DNA of 64,000 bases, taken from the NCBI GenBank assembly GCA_051294375.1, contig CM119267.1, forward strand, positions 2,363,738 to 2,427,737, read 5' to 3'. Made by a program: the position numbers and the translations under genes. The notes below the pieces were generated by a model. The model saw nothing but the letters and a program-made list of their open reading frames with translations. It did no database searches and had not been told where the DNA came from. Below, piece after piece: positions 43,403 through 53,200 of the stretch; position 1 is the first letter of the stretch, and the number at the start of each line of letters is the position of its first letter. Origin of the DNA: Paraspadella gotoi. Taxonomy: Eukaryota; Chaetognatha.

Positions 43403-43702
43403 TTAGTAAATTGGTTTCGTTCCTAGAACCCCCAATCCCCTAATGTAGTCACTCTCGCCATACCCCATTCGTAGTGAATCTCCGCCGTCCCCTTTTTGTA
43501 GTAACTCTCCGCCTTCACTCTTAAGTAGTGACTCTCCATCACCCCGATTTTCGTAGTGACTTTCTGCCATCCATCTTTCATACTGACTCTCCATCGCCCC
43601 CCCCCTTTTTCGTAGTGATTCTCCGCCTCCCACCTTTCGTAGTGACCCCATTGTCGCGCCCATAAAAGCCTCGTCCGTTTCTCCCTTCGCCTCCGACATC
43701 AA
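43403..43702 (-). CDS. Repeat-containing 99-codon frame
   Basis: A true ATG start reads MMSEAKGETDEAFMGATMG and then imperfect 11-residue repeats (GGESLRKRGGA, WMAESHYENRG and so on) to the stop. The repeats equal a DNA minisatellite of about 32 bp with the core TCGTAGTGACTCTCC (43440-43660). The starting 19 residues are outside the repeat. No family is recognised. A minisatellite with a chance open frame is the simplest reading. Confidence 0.15.
   Translation of the reverse strand: MMSEAKGETDEAFMGATMGSLRKVGGGESLRKRGGAMESQYERWMAESHYENRGDGESLLKSEGGELLQKGDGGDSLRMGYGESDYIRGLGVLGTKPIY
43440..43660 (+). repeat. 32 bp minisatellite
   Basis: About seven units with the core CGTAGTGACTCTCCGCC, separated by C-rich and T-rich ends (up to nine C in a row). 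Confidence 0.85.
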
Positions 43703-43879
43703 CTTCGTCCGAAAACTTTAACAACTTCGCGAGTCAATGGCTTCGGAGTTTGTGTCATTATCGATGGCACGCTGTCATTATCGATGTCATTATCGCCGAG
43801 CCAATGTCATCGCTGAGTAGTAGTATTAGCGTCGGCGTTCGCTTTAAGAATTAAAATGGTTTTTTTTTGGCGCCAAAGA

Positions 43880-44395
43880 AGAAATGGGGAGGAAGGAGAC
43901 AAAAGAAGAAAGACGAAGGAAGGAGACAAAGAGGAAAAAAGCCGTGGAAGGAGACAAAAGTATAAAGGCGAAGAAAGGATACAAAGAGGAAAAAGGCTGT
44001 GGAAGGAGACAAAAGAATAAAGGGGAAGGAAACAAACAGGAAAAAGGCCGTGGAAGGCGACAAAAGAATTAAGGCTAAGAAGGAAACAAACAGGAAAAAG
44101 GCTGTGGAAGGAGACAAAAAAGAAAGATGAAGGAAGGATACAAAGATGAAAAAGGCTGTGGAAGGAGACAAAAAAAATAAAGGCTCAGAAGGAGACAAAC
44201 AAGAAAAAGGCCATGGAAGGAGACAAAAAAATAAAGGCAATGGAAGGATACAAATAGGAAAAAACCGCGGAAGGAGATAAAAGAAGAAAGGCGGAGGAAG
44301 GAGACAAAGAGGAAAAGGCCGTGAAAGGAGACAAAAGAAGAAAGGCGAAAGAAGGAGACAAAGGGAAAAAAGCGGAGCAAGTGAGAGTCAAGCCT
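43880..44395 (+). repeat. 54 bp (2 x 27) minisatellite
   Basis: Nine units. The marker GCCGTGG or its variants lies at 43941, 43995, 44047, 44101, 44155, 44209, 44264, 44318 and 44370, so the period is 52-55, usually 54. Each unit is two related 27-mers (GGAAGGAGACAAAGAGGAAA and GGAAGGAGACAAAAGAATAA types). Since 27 is a multiple of three, long minus-strand frames of 9-residue repeats (FLFVSFLRL, SSFVSFHG) run through it. The strand is pyrimidine-biased, so this is not taken as coding. Confidence 0.92.
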
Positions 44396-44860
44396 TAAAT
44401 CAAAGAAACGTAATTTAAGTGTGATTTATATCAAAGCAAAACAACAAAGCAAGTTCCGCCCAAATGAAATTCTTGGTTGCCAATCACGAGTCCAGGGAAA
44501 AATCTCTCAGTCTACAATACATTAATTCATAAATTACTAATCTAAAATCTCATTTAAAAAAATCCAATTAAACGAAAAAGGAAGAAGTAAAAGTGGTGTG
44601 ATAGATATCACACTGGTGGCGTAGTGGTTAAATATACTTTACTTTAAATTGATTGTATGTTACAGGGCATGCATAATAAAGTGGTATAACTGAAAATAGG
44701 CGAAGTGGTATGAGAGTCATAGATGAAGTCGTGTGAAATAAGGTGAAGGAAAAAGTGTTTTTAATCAAAATCGTAAAATGTGATTTTTACTTCAGAAGTC
44801 CTGTAGACGCTATAAAGACGAATGTCTTCCCATTAATTTTCCATTTATCAGGGCACCTGA
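44396..44860. other. AT-rich DNA
   Basis: GTGGCGTAGTGGTTAA at about 44617-44632 looks like a tRNA or SINE A box, and TGTGATAGATATCACA (about 44597) is a 16 bp palindrome just before it. No B box was found downstream. No gene. Confidence 0.45.
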
Positions 44861-44861
44861 G

Positions 44862-45145
44862 AAAGAGAGAGAGAGAGAGAGAGGAGGAGAGAGAGAGCAG
44901 AGAGAGAGGAGAGAGAGAGAGAGAGAGAGGAGAGAGGACGGAATTCAGAGAAGAATTATTACGGCGCGCGTCAATTTAAAAATGGTAATTTTAGGAAAAA
45001 AAAAATGTATGAGGGCGATTTAAAATTTTCAGGTGTTTTAGTTGGCAAATAGATGATATACTGTATATTTACGTATAATGGAATACGAAACGCTGCTAGA
45101 GGAGAAGAGAGAGAGAGAAGAGAGAGAGGAGAGGAGAGAGAGAGA

Positions 45146-45177
<32 letters not shown>

Positions 45178-45215
45178 TGAGAGAGAGAAGGAGAGAGAGG
45201 AGGAGAGAGGGTTTT
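44862..45215 (+). repeat. GA tracts
   Basis: GA tracts at 44862-44935 and 45100-45212 are separated by AT-rich DNA. Confidence 0.88.
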
Positions 45216-45274
45216 TGCAGGGTAGGAAATTAAATAGGATGAAGAGAGAGACAGTAAGAGTGGAGAAGGCGTGT

Positions 45275-45362
45275 CGAAGACGACGACGACGAAGACGATG
45301 ATAACGACGACGACGACGAAGACGGTGACGAGGACAACGACGACGACGACGACGACGATGGC
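45275..45362 (+). repeat. GAC-rich tract
   Basis: GACGACGACGAAGACGATG words. Confidence 0.88.
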
Positions 45363-45429
45363 GTCGATCCAAAAAACAACATATCAGGCATCAAATCGAC
45401 AACAATGAAAAACGATGCAACGAAAATTT

Positions 45430-45622
45430 GACGAAATGAAAAAAAAATGGAAGGAAATGAAAAGAAAAGAAAGAAAAAGAAAAAAAAAGAAAAGAAAGAA
45501 AAAGAAAAAAAGAAAAGAAAAGAAAATAAAGAAAAAAAGAAAAGAAAAGAAAGAAAAAGAAAAATAGAAAAGAAAAGAAAGAAAAAGAAAAGCAATGAAA
45601 GTGAGAATGAAGGAAAGAAGGA

Positions 45623-45690
<68 letters not shown>

Positions 45691-45745
45691 AATAAAGAAA
45701 GAAAGAGAGAAAAAGAAAAAGAAAAAGAAAAAGAGAGAGAGAGAG
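45430..45745 (+). repeat. GAAA tetranucleotide tract
   Basis: AAAAAGAAAAG words, then a pure GAAA run at 45610-45710 and GA at 45733-45751. Its mirror partner is the C/T-rich 55990-56220. Confidence 0.92.
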
Positions 45746-45865
45746 AGAGAGATAGAGCCGTCTTCAGAGGGAAGTGTTGAGTGAGCCGTTTATTAACCGA
45801 GATAAAGCGCCCATAGAAGAAAAGAACCTTTTTAACATTTCAGTCGCCTTGAAGATAATAACAGT

Positions 45866-45905
45866 GACGACGACGATGACGACGATGACGACGACGACGA
45901 CGAGG
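45866..45905 (+). repeat. GAC/GAT tract
   Basis: GACGACGATGACGACG repeat. The mirror position in the right arm (about 55690-55790) is not repetitive but holds ordinary-looking sequence, a real difference between arms. Confidence 0.85.
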
Positions 45906-46049
45906 ACAATGCATCGATGAGGATGAGTGAATTGTGGGGAATCGGCTTATATATATATATATTAAAAACCGTGAGTTGGTTTAAAATTTCGTTGTTCAAT
46001 CTTACAGCATTTCCAATTCATACTCAGAAACGTTTCTTCCTGATTAAAC

Positions 46050-46260
46050 GGTATGCCTTTGCTTTCCTTTGCTTTGCTTTTGCTTTGCTTTGCTTTGCTT
46101 ACCTTTCCTTTGCTTTTGATTTGATTTGCTTTGCTTTTCTTTCCTTTCCTTTCCTTTGCTTTTGCTTTCCTTTCCTTTGCTTTTGATTTGCTTTGCTTTG
46201 CTTTGCTTACCTCTTTCCTTTGCTTTGCTTTTGATTTGCTTTGCTTTCAATTTTGCTTCT
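46050..46260 (+). repeat. CTTTG/TTTGC pentamer array
   Basis: TTTGCTTTGCTTTGCTTACC and TTTGATTTGC words, with partner AAGCAAAGCAAA words at 55340-55530. Confidence 0.9.
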
Positions 46261-46261
46261 T

Positions 46262-46405
46262 CTCCTTTCTTTTCCTTTCCTTTTTTTTCCTTTCCTTTCC
46301 TTTCCTTTTCTTTCTTTTCCTTTCCTTTCCTTTCCTTTCCTTTCCTTTCCTTTCCTTTCCTTTCCTTTCCTTTCCTTTCCTTTCCTTTCCTTTCCTTTCC
46401 CTTTC
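46262..46405 (+). repeat. (CTTTC)n pentamer array
   Basis: Up to 17 CCTTT units without a break at 46316-46400, with partner AAAGG words at 55070-55200. Confidence 0.93.
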
Positions 46406-46889
46406 TTTTCTCTCTCCCTTCTTTTTCGTTCTTTTCCTTTTATCCTTTTATTGTGCTAGATTCTTCTTACGAATCCTTTCTTTCCTCAATGATGCAGATT
46501 CAAACGTATTTTTCATCAACCAGATTTAATCTGGCTTCTCGAATAAAAAAAAACAACAACAACAAAAACGACGACGACGACGACGACAACGACAACGATG
46601 ACATCGACAACAACAACGACGACCATTTCCCCAAACGCCTGTCGAGCTGACAGGCGGTCGTCATTTGGTCTCGTTCCAATTTCCTCTGGTCAATTAACGG
46701 AGGCTCCTTTCCTCCCCGCCTCTATCTCTCCCTCTCTCTTCCTCTCTCTTCCTCTCTCTCCCTCTCTCTCTCTCCCTCACTTGTCTCTGGCGCGAAGCGA
46801 GATAATTAAAATAAAATTGAATTAAATTTTAAAAGAATAAATTTTAAAAAATATTAATAATAATCGAGGTCGTTGAATATTATTTTCAA

Positions 46890-46990
46890 TTCGTCCGCTT
46901 CTTCATCTTCGTCCGCTTCTTTCAATCGTCCGCTTCTTCATATTCGTCCGCTTCTTTCAATCGTCCGCTTTGACCGCTTCGATCGCTGAG
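46890..46990 (+). repeat. CGTCCGCTTCTTCA minisatellite
   Basis: About five units of 18-23 bp with the core CGTCCGCTTCTT. The partner GAAGCGGACGA units lie at 54375-54460. Confidence 0.8.
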
Positions 46991-47067
46991 ACCGCTTCTC
47001 GTCATGACAACGAGAATAAATCTAAATTGAGTGTGTGTGTCGAACGCGACTCGTTATGCTCACCTTC

Positions 47068-47160
47068 GTTCGTTCTTGGTTCGTTTCGTTTCGTTCGTTC
47101 GTTCGGTTCGTTGTTTCGGTTCGTCGGTGTCGTTTGTTTCGTTGTTGATCTTCGGTTCGT
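47068..47160 (+). repeat. CGTT(C) tetramer-phase array
   Basis: TTCGTTCGTTCGGTTCG words at a 4 bp rhythm. The partner AACGAACGAACGA lies at 54160-54280. Confidence 0.88.
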
Positions 47161-49744
47161 CACGACGACGACACGACCGAACGACAACGATGGTAACTAT
47201 GGACGTAAGGACGGACGAAAAAGAAACCGAAGCGACGCCGGACGAACGAGCGGTTCTGGGATCGCTGAGGTTTCCGTCAAAGTGCGTCCCAGGCGACTTC
47301 TTCACAAAGCAAAGACCCGGTGGCCACCTAATTCTCTCTTCTCTCTCTCTCCTCTCGTCTCCTCGCTCTCTCTCTCTCTCCTACTCTCTCTCTCTCGTCA
47401 CTCTCTAGTTCTCTCTCTCTTTCTCTTCTCGGTCCAACGTGCGCCGTAAATCTTACCTAGAGTGTGCAAACAAGTAAGAAAAATAAAGAATTTGCTTTTT
47501 ATATTTCTAACACGACTTTTAATTTTCTTGTGTTACTATATTGCGATTTCCACTCGGAAGATGTTTAGAAAAGCAATCACGCTAAAAGAGAGGACGAGTA
47601 CGCGGGGAGAAAGATGAAGGGCGAAGGGGGAGAACGACGAGACGATGAGACCGTAGACGACGCATGACGCTGGACAACCACGAGCAAGAGAAAGGACGAG
47701 ATGAGAGCAGAAGAAAGATTCGATAGGACGTGACGAAGCAGCAGCAGCCCGTGCGGATGCTGCCAGCGAACGTACTCTCACGCCATCTCAAGAACTGAGA
47801 GACTCGGAAAAATGGTCCAGGATCAGACGACGCATGATCACGATGGCGTTTTTTCTCAAAACTGCTCGATTATACGAAATTTGCAAAATTATGTGTAAAT
47901 AATAACAATGTCGAAAGACCCAAGTGGATGAGCAATAATAGACAAGAATCCTGAGACAAATTGGCCAAAAGTTACAAGGGAAACTCACTTCGGATTAAGA
48001 AGCCTAAGAAATTTGCCGTTACTCTTTGTCAATATATAGAGGAGCAAAAAAGAAAAAAAACCTTTTAATTGTTTTGTCACGGATAAAAAGACAATTGGGA
48101 GAGACCAGAGACCTGATAGAGAGAGAGATACTTGAGCGTACGAGACAATCATAAAGAGAACTCTTAACGAGAACACATTGTACTAAAATTGCTGGAAGAC
48201 GACTCGCAGATTTCAATGTACCAGAACAAGACTTGTATGACATCTTCGAGAGACGAGATGGCAGAGAGAGAGAGCGGTGATGTTGTTGGCAAAAGCGAAA
48301 TAGACAATTTTCCAATACTATTTTTAGATCCTTTCCGTTTTTTCTTTTTCTAATTCTCTCTTCTTTCCTTTTTCTCTTATTTCATTATACTAATATAATT
48401 AATGTCACTACTAGCTCCTCTTTTTTATCTCCTTTAAATTAAATTAATTAATTTTTTTCACTTTTTTCATAGTATTTCTTTCTCTCTCCTCCTTNNNNNN
48501 NNNNNNNNNNNNNNNNNNNAATCCTTCCTTTTTCCTTATTTCTTTCTTTCCTTTTTCCTTATTTCTTTCTTTTTTTTTCTTATTTCTTTTTTTCCCTTTT
48601 TCCTTATTTTTTTTCCTTTTTTCTTATTTCTTTCTTTTTTTTCCTTATTTCTTTTCTTCCTTTTTCCTCCCTCATCGCCCAACCCGCCTCTGATACGTAC
48701 GTCGCCGAGAGAATGATTACGTCCAAAGTTGGCATAAATTTTATCATTTTGTGAATGAACATCTTTCATTCTTTGTTCATTCTTTGTCCTAATTCATTTT
48801 TCATCTTTTCTTTTTTCCTCCATCTCTTCTTCTTTCCTTCCTCCTTTCCTCTTCCTCCTTTCCTCCTCCTCCTTCTTCTTCTCTTCCTCCTCATCCTCCT
48901 CCTCCTCCTCCTCCTCCTCCTGTCCTGTTTTTCCCTTCCCGAGATCATATTGGATTTTCCAGGGGTTAATGCGGCCACGAGGCATTTGTTTTATGGGGCC
49001 CTGACCGACGGGACAAGCAATGGACGAAATATGGGCGGAGAGGTTGGGGGGGAAATGGAAGAGGAGGGGAAGGGAGGAACGGGGTGGGGAGAAAATGGAA
49101 GAGGGGAGAAGGGAGGAACGGGGTGGAGGGATAAAAAAGAGGAAAGGAAAAGAGAAAAGAGGTGAAGGAAAAATTAAAAGAGTATAAAGGGTTCGATAAA
49201 ACTGAAAAAATTAAAAAAAGAAATATTTTATTTACAATATTTGAAAATAATTTCTAGATATATATTGAAAACGATTTTCTGTGTTTTACANNNNNNNNNN
49301 NNNNNNNNNNNNNNNGTCATCTCTCTCTTTCTCTATCTCTCGTCTCTATCTATCATCTTTCTCATCTCTCTCCCCCTTTGATTGGCCCTAATCATTCACT
49401 TACGAAGAAAAACTGGGAAGGAATTCCCCAGGCCGGATTTTTGAGGATTCAAGGATTCAGAATTAGGTCTCACCTGAGACCGTGATCTCTCTCTCATGGG
49501 GGTTGGTCGACAATACGAACCGGCCGCGAGACGACCAAAAAGCTTCCTCTCCTTCCGCTCCTCACTCTCTACGAGCCGGTCGAAGGTCGGAGGTCTCCGC
49601 GTCGCTGACTCTCGAAAAATGAGCGAGAATCCTCTTCCTTTCTCTAACCGACGGGCGATCGTCGCGGGGTCTTCGGGTGCGAAAGAATCCGCGAAATACG
49701 CTTTGACTATTTTTTCTCAATCTCTCTCTTCAGTTTTTTGCATT

Positions 49745-49927
49745 TACTAATTTTTATTATTTTCTCGAAGCTTTTTAATGTTACAATGTGTTACAATAAT
49801 CACATCTAAAATACGCGCTCTGAACCCTCTTTTCTCTCTCTTAAGTTTTGCTTTTCTATTTTTTATTATTTTTCTCGTGCTTTTTAAATGTTTACAAATT
49901 GTTACAATAATCACATCTAAAATAAAA
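49745..49927 (+). repeat. 113 bp direct duplication
   Basis: TTTTTATTATTTTCTCG, then GCTTTTTAA and GTTACAATAATCACATCTAA occur twice, starting near 49750 and 49862. Confidence 0.85.
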
Positions 49928-50968
49928 ACTTGAAAAAAATATTATGAGGAGGCTGAATATTTTTATGTTGAAGATACCTGCAGAAAATTTCTTTTGCTAA
50001 TTTTTTTCTACGTGAAAAGAATAAAGACAATACATAGTAAAATATGCTTCCCAATGCAATATGATCATTTCCAATTTGATAAACATTATCTATCAATAAC
50101 CTTATCAAGATGTATAACTATAAGTTTTATCACTTTTAAAGTCTCAAATTCCGTATGAAAATATAATTTTATCGAGAAGAGCAGTGAAATAATATTTATA
50201 ATTTGAAGGCATTTTTTTTTGTTGTCTTATTTCCAGCAGAAAATAATTGTAAGAAATAACATCATTTTTTTCATAAGTTAATAATATTTTCGACGTCTTT
50301 TCTTTTTTTCTAATATCTAATTTTTTTACAATTAATTTTTCTGCTGGCAAGTAATAAATGCCATAGAAAAACAGATGAGTTTTAATGAATCGCAATCTTT
50401 GTAAGAAATGACTATTCTGAAAAAACTATTAATTGATATTAAACAGTTAAAATAACATTATTTTCGAGTTTAATTTATGTATAAAACTGTACGCAAGTGG
50501 TAAGTCCTGGAGAGAAAATATTAACGGAACTTTTGTTTTACTTTTAGCCCGCATAAGCGAGCAGTGTGATCGAACACGACATCCTCTAAAACAATGTCAG
50601 AATTCCCAAGACAAAAGACAAAGTTAAACTTGAACCAGACTGAGACGAAAGCAAAGGTAAAGTGATATACGAAAAAAATATAAAAAATTTCTGAAAAAAA
50701 ATTCAATAATTTTATTGTTAAAATTTTACTTTTGATGACCGGAGAGGTTTGAGCGTTTTTTTGAAAAACTAACCCTAAAATATTTATTTAAAAACATTTT
50801 TTAAAAAAAAATTATTACCCGAATTACCCACTAAACCAATAAATCCCTTCTAATCCTACTAATACCGGTCGTAAAAGTAAAATTATGCCCATTTTCATTT
50901 TTATTTTTACCTTGGTATAAAGTAAATCCTTTTTTGTTGTTGTAAATAAAGATTAGTAACAAAGAGAA

Positions 50969-51117
50969 ATTTTTGAATTGTTACAAAAACGATTTTATTA
51001 TTATTAAAATGCAGACATGTTTCGACATACGTACTGTGATTTTTAAATGTTCAGCGCTTAATTAACAGTTGAATAATAATGGAATATTTGTGAGTTAAAG
51101 AGAGAGAAGAGAGATGA

Positions 51118-51150
<33 letters not shown>

Positions 51151-51680
51151 AGAGAGACAAGAAAAGGTTTAATAAAGTTTCACAAAAACAAAGAATTAAC
51201 AGATTAGTGGTCAGTTGTAGAGGACAGATTTAGTTAGGTGAAATGTGAGAGAGAGGAGAGTAAAATAAACAATTACATTTGAGCAATGATACAACAAAAG
51301 ATAAATTAAAGAAACTTGATTTGATTAATGTATAAATAACAAAATTGCAATAAATTAATTTATGAAATTTGAAAATTTGAAAATGAATTAAAAATTTGAA
51401 ATATAAGAGTAGAGTTTAAAATCAGAGGGATAGATAAGTAAAAGATTTTAGTGAATATAAGAGTGTAGAAGAGCTCAAAATATGAAGCGATCAAACCCCA
51501 CTAGTCTCGAAACTCTGGCTTATAGACGCGACAGATGCCCCACCGGCACCAGTCAGCCATGGACCTTTCCTTCATAAGACCTGGGGGGAAGGGGCCTTAG
51601 CTGAAGAATCGAAATACACACAGAGTCAAAACATGTCTGATTTATAATAATAATAAACCGAGTTGTAACAATTCAAAAAT
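50969..51680. mobile_element. Short element with 56 bp inverted ends
   Basis: ATTTTTGAATTGTTACA at 50969, followed by TTTTATTATTATTAAAATGC and AGACATGTTTCGAC, returns in reverse complement at 51625-51680. The ends pair over about 56 bp with a few mismatches. The inside has GA tracts (51098-51155), AT-rich DNA and a GC-richer part (51490-51600). No protein is encoded, so it would be non-autonomous: a MITE-like or foldback element, or two facing ends of a Penelope-like element, in which CGAAACATGTC-type ends are seen. No clear target-site duplication was found. Confidence 0.4.
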
Positions 51681-52769
51681 CCTTGTGAATATTTATTTTT
51701 AAAAGTTATTATTATCTATTCATTCTATGAATCTATGCTTCATAGATATTTTTCCCAATTAGACATTGACTGATTTTTTCAAATGAGAAATGATAAATAT
51801 GTAATCCCGATTCGAGAGTAAAGACCGCATGCGAAAGAGGAGCGAAAGGAGTGAGAGAGGAGAAAGAAAGGAGGAGAGAATCCTCTTCCTTTCCGCGGCA
51901 AAGACGAGCGAATATCAGGAAAGAGCGTAACTTACTCCGCCGCGCAAGAGAAAGGTCCCGCGGCTTATGAGATCACGGCTGAGTCACGCTGACCCAATCA
52001 GCGTGCGAGATAGTGGAGGGAAAGTCAACCATTAATCGAATATTATGCTCCTCTCTCTAATTCTTCAATACACCATCACGCGCAGAGTTCTCTACATTCT
52101 TCTATCGTACGATCTCATGCTCCCACCGCGATCTCACCAAGCATGGGTTATCTCATCACTTGATCTCAAATCAACTATCTTACTGTTCTTCTGTACTTAA
52201 TCCCTCTCTCTCCTCTCTCTCAAAGTCCGCTTTTTTTATTTTTTTTGTGTGACGGGTATTATTTTTGTAAAAACAACAGGAAAATCGTATTTAATATATA
52301 ATCAGAATTATTTTCAAGATATTGTAAATAAAAAAATATTTCTTTTTTATTATTTTTCAGTTTTATTCGAACCCTTAATAATACTACTTTTAATTTTCCA
52401 CTTCACACTCTTTTTCTTTTTTTTATCCTTTCCTCTTTTTTAACATTCCCTCCACCACCGTTCCTTTACATACCTACCATTTCAACCTATTCTCACACTC
52501 ATTTTATCCATTTTCTTCATCCCACCTAAAGGAAAGGAACAAACAGGATCTTAAACACAACGTTCCTACTTCACTCCTCTTCATTTCCGACCCCCACCCC
52601 CCCCCGAAATTCATAGAGCACAAAAATCCGGCCCATAAAAAATTTCGATCCTTTATGCTTGTCCCCGCGTCGGTCAGGGCCAGCCCGCATAACATGCCTC
52701 GTAGGCCAAGACATTAAACATAACCCCCATGGAAAATATACAAATATGAAATACTCGGGAGGAGGAAAC

Positions 52770-52880
52770 AGGACGGAGGAGGAGGGGAGGAGGAGGAGGA
52801 TAGAGGAGGAAGAAGAAGAAGAAGGAGGATGGAGAAAGGAGGATGAGGAAGGAGGAAGGAAAGAAGAAGAGATGGAGGAA
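52770..52880 (+). repeat. GGAGGA purine tract
   Basis: AGGAGGAGGAGG words; mirror partner of the CCTCCTCCTC tract at 48840-48925. Confidence 0.88.
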
Positions 52881-53054
52881 AAAAGAAAGATGAAAAAAGA
52901 ATTAGTGACAAAGAATGATACAAAGAATGAAAGATGTTCATTCACAAAATGATAAAAATTTAATTATGCACAACTTTGGACGTATGAAAATAATACTCCC
53001 AGCATCTCGGCCGACAGGATACGTATGCAGAGGCGGTTGGGCACGATGAGGGAG

Positions 53055-53200
53055 GAAAAGGAGAAAAGAAATAAAGAGAAAAAAAAGAAAGAAATAGAGA
53101 GAAAAGGAAAAAAAATAAGGAAAAAAGGGAAAAAAGAAATAGAAAAAAAAAGAAATAAGGAAAAAAAGGAAAGACGATAAGGAAAAAGGAAGGATTAAAA
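53055..53200 (+). repeat. A/G-rich tract
   Basis: GGAAAAAAAGAAATAAGG words; mirror partner of the T/C-rich 48525-48670. Confidence 0.85.

Larger units (their letters stand above)
45430..49290 (+). repeat. Large palindrome, left arm
   Basis: Blocks at 45745-45850, 45930-46060, 46640-46720, 46985-47030, 47240-47340, 47430-47590, 47945-48020, 48520-48545, 48660-48850, 48950-49040 and 49110-49290 each recur in reverse complement and mirror order between 56220 and 52255. The matching coordinates sum to about 101,400-101,710, so the symmetry centre is near 50.8 kb. The arm ends exactly at a 25 N gap (49291-49315). It has a further 25 N gap at 48495-48519. No gene is seen in the arm. Confidence 0.9.
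49316..52254. other. Spacer of the large palindrome
   Basis: Mostly AT-rich unique DNA. It holds a 113 bp direct duplication (49745-49927), the small element 50969-51680 and a GC-richer CpG-bearing part at 51800-52010. The frame at 49496-49750 (true ATG, Arg/Ser-rich, 84 codons) has no recognised domain. The 17-mer AGAATCCTCTTCCTTTC occurs at about 49626 and 51879 in direct orientation. Confidence 0.6.

Noticed and set aside
44617-44632. tRNA/SINE A-box-like GTGGCGTAGTGGTTAA
   Set aside because: No B box and no tRNA fold downstream, and no poly(A) or simple tail.
46126-46650. 174-codon frame of FLSFPFLSFPFLSFPF repeats
   Set aside because: (CTTTC)n pentamer array read as 5-residue repeats; its mirror partner in the right arm is frameshifted.
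47068-47160. Arg/Ser/Val frames in the CGTTCG tract and its mirror at 54.1-54.3 kb
   Set aside because: Tetramer repeat read in all frames (SFVRSF, NERTNER); no exon signals.
51601-51616. Hammerhead-ribozyme-like CTGAAGA followed by CGAAATA
   Set aside because: Only four bases separate the CTGANGA core from GAAA, leaving no stem II, and no convincing stems I and III were found.
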